From the NCBI RefSeq assembly GCF_947492645.1, contig NZ_CANLMZ010000008.1, positions 186,001-250,000 of the forward strand: a DNA stretch of 64,000 nucleotides. The letters are read 5' to 3'. Origin of the DNA: an uncultured Pontibacter sp. (GTDB lineage: Bacteria; Bacteroidota; Bacteroidia; Cytophagales; Hymenobacteraceae). Under the pieces are notes generated by a model. The model did no database searches. It worked only from the letters and a program-made list of their open reading frames with translations, and had not been told where the DNA came from. Positions 1-8,914 of the stretch are shown piece by piece. The first letter of the stretch is position 1; every line of letters begins with the position of its first letter. The position numbers and the translations under genes are program-made.

Positions 1-1
1 A

Positions 2-526
2 AACGACAAGCGCTGGAGAATTGAGCACTCGCAGATCATCAACCCGGCCGATATGAACAAGTTTGGCCAGTTCAGCATTGTGCCGTCGGTGCAGCCAACA
101 CATGCCACTTCGGATATGTACTGGGCCGGCGACAGGTTAGGTAAAGAGCGCATCACACATGCTTATCCCTTTAAAGAGCTGATGCAGCAGAATGGCTATA
201 TTCCGCTCGGCACAGACTTTCCGGTAGAAGATATCAACCCATTCTATACATTCCATTCAGCGGTAGCGCGTCAGGATGCTAAAAATTGGCCATCAGCTGG
301 TTTCCAGATGGAGAATGCCTTAAGCCGTGAAGAAGCTCTAAAAGGCATGACGATCTGGGCTGCCAAGTCTAACTTTGAGGAACAGGAAAAAGGAAGCATA
401 GAAGCCGGTAAATTCGCCGATTTTATACTTGTAGATAAGGACCTGATGAAAGTAAAGCCTGAAGAAATGCGCGGCATACAGGTGCTGTATACTTACCTGA
501 ATGGTAAACAGGTTTATAAGAAGTAA
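2..526 (+). CDS. Amidohydrolase family protein (YtcJ-like), 3' part only
   Basis: The reading frame is open from the window edge, so only the last 174 codons are present and the start lies outside. The residues match the C-terminal half of metal-dependent amidohydrolase family 3 (YtcJ/imidazolonepropionase-like). They include an IEHSQ block (a histidine of the metal/substrate site), PSVQPTHA, and GTDFPVED, whose Asp is the usual catalytic/metal residue. The closing KGSIEAGKFADFILVD block is typical of the beta-sandwich that completes these enzymes. The substrate cannot be told; relatives hydrolyse cyclic amides or N-acyl compounds. A strong terminator follows at 553-589. The family is secure, the specific reaction is not. 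Confidence 0.85.
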   Translation, partial: NDKRWRIEHSQIINPADMNKFGQFSIVPSVQPTHATSDMYWAGDRLGKERITHAYPFKELMQQNGYIPLGTDFPVEDINPFYTFHSAVARQDAKNWPSAGFQMENALSREEALKGMTIWAAKSNFEEQEKGSIEAGKFADFILVDKDLMKVKPEEMRGIQVLYTYLNGKQVYKK

Positions 527-552
527 GACTTAGCTTAGTCTCTGAATTAAAC

Positions 553-589
553 AAAGCCCTGCTGAAGGTTATACTTCAGCGGGGCTTTT
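553..589 (+). terminator. Intrinsic terminator after the amidohydrolase gene
   Basis: A 15-bp stem (553-567 pairing with 574-588, one G-T pair) encloses a 6-nt loop and ends in a T tract. It lies 27 bp after the stop codon. The loop and its closing pairs contain the TTATACTT motif that is frequent in this window. Confidence 0.85.
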
Positions 590-854
590 GTATGATACCA
601 AACCAGACAAAGTAGTATTACCCGTTCTCGACAGGGCTCTCTGCCTGATTCCGTTACAAGGAGTTGCGGTGCTTGTTAAACATATAGCCAGTTTGATTAA
701 AGTAGTAAAGATGATAAAGCATAGGTTTAAAACTGGCACTATTACTATACTTTTACCAACTACAATCTGGCACCAAAGCAAGCTAAAAGTTGCACACTCG
801 CTAACTTCAAGGCTTACTACACATTTACTTCAACTTCAGTTATTAATGGTAGAT
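590..854. other. Intergenic region between convergent genes, no gene seen
   Basis: No supported reading frame lies between the terminator at 553-589 and the MFS gene end at 855. The open frames here have no signal sequence, family resemblance or start context. It reads as spacer DNA and holds one more copy of the TATACTT heptamer near 743. Confidence 0.5.
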
Positions 855-2183
855 CTATACCTTGGCTGGTTCCTTCACCTCCCCCTGCGGCTCCATAGAT
901 TTTTTGCCTTTCACCATAAACAGGAGTATCAAACCAAGCGCGAAAAAAACGACCAAAGCAAGTATACTGTTGCGCATAGATCCTGTTAGCTGTGCAATGA
1001 CTCCGTATGCCAGCGTACCCAGTACAATAGAGATCTTTTCGGTTACATCGTAAAAGCTGAAGTATGACGCATGGTCTTGCGTGGAGGCAGGAATCAACTT
1101 GGAGTAAGTAGACCGCGACAAAGATTGAATTCCTCCCATCACGGAGCCAACCACAGCTGCCAGCACATAAAAGTCAAATTCGCCGCGGATAAAGTAGGCA
1201 CTAATGCAAATGCCAATCCAGATGATAACCGCTAAAATCAAAGCCCTGATATTCCCATACTTGCCCGAAAGTTTAGCAAAACCATAAGCACCTGCTATGG
1301 CCACTAGTTGTATGATCAGGATAGTTATGATAAGCGCTTCATCCGGAAGGTTAAGTTCTTCGATACCAAAGATCGTAGCCACATACATTACTGTTTGCAC
1401 GCCCATGTTGTAAAAGAAATAAGCCAGCAAGTAGCGCTTTAGCATGGGCAGTTCCTTTACCTGACTCAACACCTTTTGCAGTTCTTTAAAGCCATTTAGC
1501 AACCAGTTGCCTTGCGGCCTGCGGTGGTAAACATTGCCCGGCAGGTGATAAAAGGTATATTGTGCAAAGCCAAACCACCAGATACCCGTTGTTAAAAAAG
1601 CAATGCGTGGTGGCAGCGAAGTATTCTCGGGAGCTATCCCGAATACCGCCGGCTTCATGATCATGGCTAAATTGAAAATCAACAGCAGCACACTACCTAC
1701 GTACCCCATCGAGAAGCCTTTGGCGCTTAGCTGATCGTATTGGTCTTCGGTGGCAATTTCGGGCAAATAAGAGTTGTAGAACACAATACTGCCACTAAAA
1801 CCAATGGAGGCCAACACAAAAAGTATAACCGATACCGTAAATGTCTCGCTTGTAAAAAAGTATAAGCCGGCACAGGAGATAGAACCAAGGTAGCAGAACA
1901 GCTGCATAAACAGCTTTTTTCGACCGCTATAATCAGCAATAGCTGTAAGTATGGGGCTCATTAAGGCAATAATCAGAAAAGCCGCCGACACCGCATAAGA
2001 AAACAATACCGAACTCTCCAGGCTAAAACCCAGAAAACTGACCATGGAATCACCGTCGGTGCTCTTAGCAACTGCGCTGTAATAAATCGGGAAGATGGTA
2101 GAGGTAATTACCAGCGAGTATACAGAGTTGGCCCAGTCATAGAAGCACCAGGCACGGGTAACGGTGGGATTATTTTTTTCCAT
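855..2183 (-). CDS. MFS transporter, UMF1 (Atg22-like) family
   Basis: A 442-residue polytopic protein with about 12 hydrophobic segments. It opens with the WCFYDWANSVYSLVITS block characteristic of the bacterial UMF1 branch of the major facilitator superfamily, related to the yeast vacuolar effluxer Atg22. SGRKKLFMQ after the second/third segment fits the MFS loop 2-3 signature. Mid-protein Ser/Arg-rich SLSRSTYSKLIPA is also typical of the family. It should sit in the inner membrane; family members probably export amino acids or related small molecules, but the substrate here is unknown. It is convergent with the amidohydrolase and appears monocistronic. Start ATG at 2183 gives the conserved N-terminus. 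Confidence 0.88.
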   Translation of the reverse strand: MEKNNPTVTRAWCFYDWANSVYSLVITSTIFPIYYSAVAKSTDGDSMVSFLGFSLESSVLFSYAVSAAFLIIALMSPILTAIADYSGRKKLFMQLFCYLGSISCAGLYFFTSETFTVSVILFVLASIGFSGSIVFYNSYLPEIATEDQYDQLSAKGFSMGYVGSVLLLIFNLAMIMKPAVFGIAPENTSLPPRIAFLTTGIWWFGFAQYTFYHLPGNVYHRRPQGNWLLNGFKELQKVLSQVKELPMLKRYLLAYFFYNMGVQTVMYVATIFGIEELNLPDEALIITILIIQLVAIAGAYGFAKLSGKYGNIRALILAVIIWIGICISAYFIRGEFDFYVLAAVVGSVMGGIQSLSRSTYSKLIPASTQDHASYFSFYDVTEKISIVLGTLAYGVIAQLTGSMRNSILALVVFFALGLILLFMVKGKKSMEPQGEVKEPAKV

Positions 2184-2232
2184 TTCGGAAAAATAGTAAA
2201 AATATCAACACCTCCTACCTGCGCCTTTAAAG

Positions 2233-3717
2233 CTACTGCTTTGCCCGTTGCTGGTGTAACTCCAGCACCAAGTCCCATAGGTGCTCGTAAGGTACAATCT
2301 CTACTTCGGCAAAAGGGTCGCGCGGTGGCGGTGTGGCTTTCAGCTTTTCTAATAAAGGCGCACTTTTCTGCTTTAGTCTCTCTCCTTCCTCTTTGGTGCT
2401 TAAGAGCAGCAACTTTACAAAAAGCCTTGCTCTTGCTCCCATGTCACCTTTCAGGTATTTAGAAGAATACTTACCAAAGCGCTCGGCATATTGCTCCAGT
2501 CCCTCCACCTCCAGCTTAGGCAGGATTTCCAGGTAGTTTGCAACAATCAGCGGAAAATTAAGGCCTTCTTTGTCTTTGGATATTACGGATGTTTCATATT
2601 GGCTCTGAAAACTTACATTTTCATTAGCTTTTGTTGCTTTATGGGAAATTAGTTGCACGTAATTTTCAATCAAACCCCATATCTCCCTAGCTGCTGGTCT
2701 TGGCTGTTCATGAGCTCCTTTTTCTACAGCAAGTGTCCACAATTGCATTGCCAGATCATATTCTTTGTTGTGGAGTGCTAAGGTCACGTAGTTTTCCAGG
2801 AAGGCAAACCAATTACTAGAGCTCTCCCTAAACCCATTCAAGTATAATTTTGAATACGAAAGGCCCTCTTCTAATCTCCCCAACCGCAAGTAGGCATACA
2901 CTCTGATGTAATTGTTAAAACGATCATTAAACCAAGCATCTACTAATTTACCTTCTGCTAATAAACGTTCAGCTTCGTTTATGTCATTGATCACCCCCTC
3001 ATAATCCCCTGAAAGTTCCCGATATGCTATCCGCATCATATGGTAGTAATCAAAAATCTTAGAAGAGCCCGATACCTCCCAAAGATTTTTTATTAGCGGC
3101 AACGACTCCTGGTAAGCTTTGGACTGCTTTCTGAAGTTGCTTATGTTGTAGTTGATTTCAAACTTAAGCTTATTATATATAAGCTGAGCCTCGCGCTCTT
3201 TTACATCTAGCAGAAAATACTGCTGCAGCTTTTGAGAACTTTTTTCAAACTTGCTTCTACTATTAGATAGTAGGTTAGCATATTGCTTTATCTCATATGC
3301 TTTAGCTAAGATATCATTCAACTCAACCTTCTGAGCAATAGAAATAACCTGGTCAACAATTTTTTCAGCTAAAAAAGGCTCAGCTAATATTGCTAATTTA
3401 TTTGCCTGCTGAATGAGAACCAAACACTCTACGTGCTTAAGAAGGCTTAACCGAATATGAGCCTCTGTTAACTCCGTAAAAAGCAAGCTGTTTAACAGTT
3501 TTTTTCGGAGCCTTGACTTTAGCATGCGGTAATTTGGAGTCACCTTTTTCTCTCCGTATAGTTTAAAGCATGCTTCTTCGTCTGATAAGGTTGAACTGCT
3601 TTTGATAAGTTGGAATAACCTTCCTTCAAGGCTAACATGATCCGTAAGATCTACTACAGGAAGAACCTTTGGATTATTGTTGTGGATAATCTTTGCCAGT
3701 CTTGTTAATTCTTGCAT
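2233..3717 (-). CDS. Helical-repeat protein of unknown function, paralogue B
   Basis: I do not recognise the family. The 494-residue protein has no signal peptide or membrane segment and is predominantly alpha-helical, with an aromatic/leucine pattern like TPR solenoids (for example the AYLRLGRLEEGLSYSKLYL stretch). It is a tandem paralogue of 3749-5224. Both share the N-terminal layout, a central NNY-VYAYLR / NKYVLVYAHLK block, SSNWFAFLENY versus NSNNWFAYLENY, and the C-terminal EVEIVPYEHLW versus EIEIVPYEHLW. It lies 31 bp downstream of the paralogue, so the two probably share a transcript. Composition is AT-richer than the flanking housekeeping genes. A role as cytoplasmic peptide-binding receptor is a guess from shape and neighbours. 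Confidence 0.8.
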   Translation of the reverse strand: MQELTRLAKIIHNNNPKVLPVVDLTDHVSLEGRLFQLIKSSSTLSDEEACFKLYGEKKVTPNYRMLKSRLRKKLLNSLLFTELTEAHIRLSLLKHVECLVLIQQANKLAILAEPFLAEKIVDQVISIAQKVELNDILAKAYEIKQYANLLSNSRSKFEKSSQKLQQYFLLDVKEREAQLIYNKLKFEINYNISNFRKQSKAYQESLPLIKNLWEVSGSSKIFDYYHMMRIAYRELSGDYEGVINDINEAERLLAEGKLVDAWFNDRFNNYIRVYAYLRLGRLEEGLSYSKLYLNGFRESSSNWFAFLENYVTLALHNKEYDLAMQLWTLAVEKGAHEQPRPAAREIWGLIENYVQLISHKATKANENVSFQSQYETSVISKDKEGLNFPLIVANYLEILPKLEVEGLEQYAERFGKYSSKYLKGDMGARARLFVKLLLLSTKEEGERLKQKSAPLLEKLKATPPPRDPFAEVEIVPYEHLWDLVLELHQQRAKQ

Positions 3718-3748
3718 TGATGCTTGTTATATTCCTTCTTCCGTAAAA

Positions 3749-5224
3749 TTAGTACCTCTTCTGGAGCATAGTTAATATTAAATTCCATAAATGCTCATAC
3801 GGTACAATCTCAATCTCTGCATAAGCATCACCAGGCGCAGGCGTATCGCGTAACTTTTCGTAGTGCTTCAGGCCCTTTTTACGGCAACTTTCAGGTTCAA
3901 AATCTTCCGTTACTGCAAGTATAAGTAGTTTCAGAAAAAGTTTGCTCCTCAAGCTAAAAGAGTCCTTTAAATGTGTATGTACATACTTTTTCAAGCTCTC
4001 AATACGGTACAGCAACGCCTCTACATCCTGCTTCTGCAAGAAGTAGAAAAACTGAAGTATAAGTATTGCAACATTAAAGCCTTGCTTGTCTTTGCTGTAC
4101 TCTGGAAGGGATATCAGATAAGGATTGCTTACCTTTTTTACATACAGGTTGCCATCTATGATAGAAAGATAGGCTTGGTACAGCTGCCAGCGTTCTTTCG
4201 CTACCGGTGATATTTTATTGTAGAAACTGTTACTAAAAACCTTATCTAGTAGTATGCTTGCCAATTCATACTTTTGTGAGTGCACAGCTAATAGGTGATA
4301 ATTTTCTAAATATGCGAACCAGTTATTTGAGTTTTGGTTAAACTCATTAAAGTATTTTTCAGCATACAATAGGCCCTTTTCATACTTTGCAGCCTTTAGG
4401 TGTGCATAAACAAGCACATATTTGTTATAGCTGGCATCAAACCTTTGCCTGCAAACTTCTCCTGCTTCCAATAACTTTTCAGAAAGTACTGTCAACTCAA
4501 CTATCTTCGAAAAGTTACCTATCAGTTCATTATACCAGATATATCCTTTATAATAGGCGTTAAAAGAGTCAAACGTTTTGCTTTTCTGCCACAGCATTTC
4601 CAGCTTCGCTACATCCTTCTCTAGTTGCGGCAAGTACTCCCTGCGCGACTTAACCGATTTATTTAGCTTTATTTTAATTAGCTGAAATAAACTTACACCC
4701 TCTCTTTCGTAAGATTTTCGCAGCATCAGTTCATCTAGCTCTTGTTTATACTTCTTAAAGCTTTTAAAAGCCCCCGATTCTGAACTGCAAAAAAGTAAAA
4801 TTTCTAACGCTGCAATCTTAAAACTCGTAAAGTCGTATTCATTAGCTATATTGATAATCTTTCTAGCGTTAATCTCTGCTAGCTTATAATCGCTTTGTTT
4901 CAGAAATAAGTTGGCATGGTGGAGAAGCAAATGGCACTCCTGCTCGCTCTGCACATAAGATTTGATCTTTAACTTTTGATAATTAATTAAAAACAGGTTG
5001 TTGTAAAATTTCTTTTTAACCCTATGCTTAAGCATTTTGTACCTGACATCGTTCGGGTTAGAGTTGTAAAGATCTAATGCAGCTTCTTCATCTGATTCAT
5101 AACTTCTTTGCATAAGCTTTTCAATGAAAAGCCCTTCTTTTCCTTTTAAATCTTTATCAGGCAAAGAACTCGAAACGCTATTGCAAAATGTTACGATTCT
5201 CGAAAGTGAAATTAACTCATTCAT
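3749..5224 (-). CDS. Helical-repeat protein of unknown function, paralogue A
   Basis: A 491-residue cytoplasmic-looking protein and the first gene of a two-gene unit with its paralogue at 2233-3717. No catalytic motif or DNA-binding domain is visible. Repeated amphipathic helices with conserved Tyr/Trp/Leu spacing suggest a TPR-type superhelix over roughly residues 90-400. It ends in the shared PAPGDAYAEIEIVPYEHLW tail, which implies a conserved functional surface. It is divergent from the small secreted-peptide-like ORF and the peptide transporter genes across a 332-bp AT-rich gap. The sequence resembles nothing I can name; the duplication and the conserved tail are direct observations. Confidence 0.8.
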   Translation of the reverse strand: MNELISLSRIVTFCNSVSSSLPDKDLKGKEGLFIEKLMQRSYESDEEAALDLYNSNPNDVRYKMLKHRVKKKFYNNLFLINYQKLKIKSYVQSEQECHLLLHHANLFLKQSDYKLAEINARKIINIANEYDFTSFKIAALEILLFCSSESGAFKSFKKYKQELDELMLRKSYEREGVSLFQLIKIKLNKSVKSRREYLPQLEKDVAKLEMLWQKSKTFDSFNAYYKGYIWYNELIGNFSKIVELTVLSEKLLEAGEVCRQRFDASYNKYVLVYAHLKAAKYEKGLLYAEKYFNEFNQNSNNWFAYLENYHLLAVHSQKYELASILLDKVFSNSFYNKISPVAKERWQLYQAYLSIIDGNLYVKKVSNPYLISLPEYSKDKQGFNVAILILQFFYFLQKQDVEALLYRIESLKKYVHTHLKDSFSLRSKLFLKLLILAVTEDFEPESCRKKGLKHYEKLRDTPAPGDAYAEIEIVPYEHLWNLILTMLQKRY

Positions 5225-5556
5225 GGGTTAAAGATTAATGAAGCTACTTTATAACTATTATTTTAATTAAAATTCCTTAAAACATGGCGTTACCTTCTAT
5301 ATGCTTTCTTCACTATTTTTTTTAAAGATTTCAATTAACTTGCTAGCACATTTCCAAGGCAAATGTTACTTATTTACATTTTAAAAAAAATAAATGGCAT
5401 AACACTTAGGTTGCTTCAGGTATTACGGGATGTCAATATAAGAAAGTACTCAGATATATCTATATAAGTCAAGTTACTTTTTTGATTAAACTTTCATTTA
5501 ATTTAACATTTGATAATTTCATATTTGCAATACCATAACTTAAAAACCTAGAAAAT
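5225..5556. promoter_or_regulatory. AT-rich divergent promoter region
   Basis: The 332-bp gap separates two divergent transcription units and has no gene. It is very AT-rich. AGATATATCT at 5452-5461 is a perfect 10-bp palindrome and could be an operator. Facing the small ORF, CATATTTG (5520-5527) approximates the Bacteroidota -7 element TAnnTTTG, and a TTTG lies upstream at 5481-5484. Assignment of the exact promoter is uncertain. Confidence 0.4.
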
Positions 5557-5739
5557 ATGTTATCAACTATTATCGCCATCATCCTTGCCCTAGCTACTGG
5601 TACAACACCAGCTCAGCCTGCAAAACAAGACCCTGCAAAAGACAAAACTGAAGAAGGAAAAGGTAAAGACAAGAGCACTACAACTGACCCTGCAACAATG
5701 TCTACATTCGGCGGTACTGGCCAGTGGACAGAAGGTTGA
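5557..5739 (+). CDS. Small secreted-peptide-like protein (60 aa)
   Basis: No family is recognised. Residues 1-16 are a hydrophobic leader (MLSTIIAIILALATG) without the usual basic start, followed by a possible cleavage zone rich in Ala/Pro/Gln. Residues 22-46 are a strongly charged Lys/Asp/Glu linker, and the tail is a short Gly/Thr/aromatic segment, STFGGTGQWTEG. This three-part layout is what pro-peptides of secreted signals look like, though a small periplasmic protein is equally possible. It stands 67 bp upstream of an Opp-type binding lipoprotein and divergent from the two helical paralogues. Codon usage looks real and the ATG is well placed behind a promoter-like stretch. Confidence 0.55.
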   Translation: MLSTIIAIILALATGTTPAQPAKQDPAKDKTEEGKGKDKSTTTDPATMSTFGGTGQWTEG

Positions 5740-5806
5740 TTTAAGTTTTAAATTAAATTTTCTCTATCTTGTCCTCAGTTAAATAGTACCTACCTGTGTA
5801 TTTTAA

Positions 5807-7522
5807 ATGAGGAAAGTAAGCTTACTTCTACCAGCCTTTTTATTTTTATTAAGCTTTTGCAGTCAGCCCCAACAGGACCTGAACGAGGTAAAAGTCAGAC
5901 TGGCTAAAGAGCCTGAAACCTTGAGCCCTGTAAATTTTGCAGATGCTGAAGCCATACAGATTTTAAACCTGTTGTTTCAAAGCCTTTTGGTTGTTGACCT
6001 GGCAGAAGATAAATTAAAACCAGCGCTGGCGCTAAGCCTGCCCCAAATAACCAGGCAGGACTCGGTAACGCTGTATGCATTTGAAGTAAGAGAAGACGCC
6101 CGCTGGACTGACGGCTCACCCGTAACAGCAGATGACGTTGCTTTTACGTTGAAGGTGTTGAAAGCACCTTTACTTAACAATGAGCGCAATAAACCTCAGG
6201 TCGAATTCATTCGTGATATTAGGCTTGATACTACTAACCCCAGAAAGTTTGTACTTATCTGCTCAGGGTATGCTCCAGAAATGGAGCTCCTGACTGGAGA
6301 TTTTTTTATACTACCATCTTACTTGCTCGACCCGGAAGGGTTGTTGGAAACGATACAGGTGGCGTCTTTAAACGAAGGCCTTTCCGAGCTTGAAAACAAC
6401 CAAAACTTAAAAGCCTTTGCTGATAAGTTTAATGCTATCAATTTTAAAACCGATAATACTTATTTACGTGGTAGCAGTGGCTACCTTTTGGAGAGCTATG
6501 CACCAAGCCAACACCTTGTGCTGCAACGCAAGCAAGACTGGTGGGGCAACAAACAAGAGTTCTCCCACTTAAGCGCCTCCCCGGAACGCATCAGCTTTCA
6601 CATCATCCCCGATAACACAACTGCCCTCCTGGCCTTAAAAAACCGCCAGCTGGATGTGTTGGAAAATATTCCGGCAGCAGAGTTTAACCAGTTAAAAACC
6701 GACAAGGAATTTACCAGCGACTTTGCGCTTTACACTCCGGATGCCTATGAGTTTACCTACATAGGGCTAAACAGCAGACTCCCTAAATTTGCAGACAGGC
6801 GCACAAGGCAGGCTATCGCTTATTTGCTGGATGTAGAAAGCATGATTAAGGTGTCGCAGCAGAACTATGCCACTCCTACAGCAAGTGTTATACCCCCAAC
6901 GCTGAAAGAATTTTACAACACCAGCTTAGACTCAAGAGCATACAACTTGGCGCAGGCGGAGAGCTTGCTTAAAGCTGCCGGTTGGGTACGCGAGCAGAAT
7001 GGGTGGTATAAGAGCATAAACGGGGAAAAGACACAGCTTACCATAGACGTTATTTATCGCGCCGGCAACACAAACTTCGAAAATGCTGCCCTCGTTTTCC
7101 AGCAAAGCGCGGCTAAGGCTGGCATCCCTGTTACCCTGCAAGCCATGGAAACCAGCCTCCTTTCCCAAAAATCCAAAGCGCATGAGTTTGACATGTTCTT
7201 CCGTTCATTAACAGGCAATCCATTCGTATTCAACTTTAAGGCGCTGTTTCATACTTCTTTTGCCGATCTGGGTGGCTTAAACTATACAGGCTTTGGAAAC
7301 CAGCAAAGCGATAAGCTTTTAGATGCCATCAACGCAGCCGAAGCGCCCGCTGAGAAAGCCAGACTGCTTAAAGAACTGCAAGCAATGCTGCACCAGGAAG
7401 CTACTTTTATTCCGCTATACTACCAGAAAGAGAGAATTGCCGTCCACAAACGTTTCAGCAACACCAAAATTTCAGGCTTGTCGCCTAACTACGATGTAAG
7501 TTCTTTCACGCTGAAAAATTAA
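5807..7522 (+). CDS. ABC transporter substrate-binding lipoprotein (SBP family 5, Opp/Dpp type)
   Basis: A 571-residue protein with an N-terminal hydrophobic leader ending in a lipobox-like LSFC, so probably a lipoprotein in the periplasm. Family-5 binding-protein features are ARWTDGSPVTADDVAFTLK (residues ~100-118), an ENIPAAEF-type hinge region, and LAQAESLLKAAGW in the C-terminal half. These proteins bind oligopeptides, dipeptides or nickel-type ligands and hand them to two permeases. Both permease genes follow directly (9-bp gap), and the ligand is most likely a peptide. Its upstream neighbour is the 60-aa peptide-like ORF. No ATPase genes (OppD/OppF) follow in this unit. Confidence 0.9.
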   Translation: MRKVSLLLPAFLFLLSFCSQPQQDLNEVKVRLAKEPETLSPVNFADAEAIQILNLLFQSLLVVDLAEDKLKPALALSLPQITRQDSVTLYAFEVREDARWTDGSPVTADDVAFTLKVLKAPLLNNERNKPQVEFIRDIRLDTTNPRKFVLICSGYAPEMELLTGDFFILPSYLLDPEGLLETIQVASLNEGLSELENNQNLKAFADKFNAINFKTDNTYLRGSSGYLLESYAPSQHLVLQRKQDWWGNKQEFSHLSASPERISFHIIPDNTTALLALKNRQLDVLENIPAAEFNQLKTDKEFTSDFALYTPDAYEFTYIGLNSRLPKFADRRTRQAIAYLLDVESMIKVSQQNYATPTASVIPPTLKEFYNTSLDSRAYNLAQAESLLKAAGWVREQNGWYKSINGEKTQLTIDVIYRAGNTNFENAALVFQQSAAKAGIPVTLQAMETSLLSQKSKAHEFDMFFRSLTGNPFVFNFKALFHTSFADLGGLNYTGFGNQQSDKLLDAINAAEAPAEKARLLKELQAMLHQEATFIPLYYQKERIAVHKRFSNTKISGLSPNYDVSSFTLKN

Positions 7523-7531
7523 CGGCACCAG

Positions 7532-8914
7532 ATGCTGCAGTACATACTTAAGCGTTTCTTGCTGTCTTTGCCTGCACTCTGGCTGCTGGTTACGCTTGTG
7601 TTTCTGCTTAGCAGGTTATTAACCGGCACTCCCGGTGCAGAGCAGATATTGCAGGAAAACGGCGGATATTACAGCAAAGGAAGCGCTGCCGGCCGCGAGC
7701 AGGCATACAAAAGCTACCTCGAACGCACCGGCCAAAACCTCCCGCTATTTTATTTTTCTGTAAAAGCAAGCCCCGAACCTGATACGCTGCACCTGGTGTA
7801 CCCTGAAAGCCATCGGGCTTTTCTAAAGAAACTATACTGGCAGTACGGCAACGCACAACTTGTAAACCAATACTATGCAAGTATAAGATCTCTGGAGCAT
7901 GCATTAAGCCCAACCCAAGAAAGCGAGGCCCGCCTATACTTTGATATTCTTTACCGCACTACCAGCCCCGAAAGTATAAATCTTGCCATTGCACAGCTAC
8001 CCCAATTAAATTTTGGCAACACTACCCACACAAACGAGCTTCGGGCTGCCGCTGCATTGCTCCTGGAAAACCAACAGGCGTTTGCTTACCTGGTGCCTTT
8101 TTGGCGGTGGCACGGCAGCAACAACCAATACCACATTTGGTTTACAAATGTACTGCAGGGTAACTTAGGAGTATCCTTACGCGATGGTAGGCCTGTAAGC
8201 ACCATCCTTTACGGGGCTGTGGCTAATACCTGGTGGCATATACTGATAAGTATAGTGCTGGCCTTCGCGATTTCCTTTAAGTTAGGCATGCTGCTGGTGA
8301 TGCCACAAAGTATAAAACTCCGAAAGGTGGTGCTTCCCACTCTTTTCATTATTGACAGTATACCTTTGTTTCTGCTGGCCTTGCTCCTGCTCGTGCTTTT
8401 AGCCACGCCATCTTTCCTGCAGCTTTTCCCGGTTTATGGTATGGGATATTATATTGCCGCCGGGGGAACGTGGCTGCAGCGCCTAAGCATATACGCACAA
8501 TACATGGCCTTACCAGTTGTTTGCCTCGTGTTGGGTAACATACCATACTTAACCAGCCTCATTTATCGCTCTTTTTCTGAAGAAAGCAAGAAGGACTATG
8601 CCCGGACAGCCAAGGCAAAGGGTATGTCGCCAAGGCAGGTTATCAGAACGCAACTGCTCCGTAACACCCTGCTTCCTGCCATTACAGTATTATCTGAAAC
8701 CTTGCCGGCACTTGTGGCGGGGGCTGTTATCGTGGAAACAATCTTCGCTATACCAGGCATGGGGCGGCTTATGGTTGAAGCTGTTTTAGCAAGAGATTAC
8801 CCTGTTATAATAGCTGTGGTTATGTTGGTAGCCGCCTTCCGGGCTGTATCTTACCTGCTCGCCGATGTGTGCTACAGCCTGGCTGACCCACGCATAAAAC
8901 ACGCTGCCTCATGA
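7532..8914 (+). CDS. ABC transporter permease, DppB/OppB type with large insertion
   Basis: A 460-residue inner-membrane permease (BPD_transp_1 superfamily). The C-terminal half holds about five membrane segments and the EAA-like loop DYARTAKAKGMSPRQVI, which contacts the ATPase. After the first membrane segment there is an insertion of roughly 180 residues predicted to be periplasmic; canonical OppB is 300-340 residues, so this form is enlarged. It starts 9 bp after the binding protein and overlaps the next permease by 4 bp, so the three are translated as one unit. Same substrate as the lipoprotein upstream. Confidence 0.9.
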   Translation: MLQYILKRFLLSLPALWLLVTLVFLLSRLLTGTPGAEQILQENGGYYSKGSAAGREQAYKSYLERTGQNLPLFYFSVKASPEPDTLHLVYPESHRAFLKKLYWQYGNAQLVNQYYASIRSLEHALSPTQESEARLYFDILYRTTSPESINLAIAQLPQLNFGNTTHTNELRAAAALLLENQQAFAYLVPFWRWHGSNNQYHIWFTNVLQGNLGVSLRDGRPVSTILYGAVANTWWHILISIVLAFAISFKLGMLLVMPQSIKLRKVVLPTLFIIDSIPLFLLALLLLVLLATPSFLQLFPVYGMGYYIAAGGTWLQRLSIYAQYMALPVVCLVLGNIPYLTSLIYRSFSEESKKDYARTAKAKGMSPRQVIRTQLLRNTLLPAITVLSETLPALVAGAVIVETIFAIPGMGRLMVEAVLARDYPVIIAVVMLVAAFRAVSYLLADVCYSLADPRIKHAAS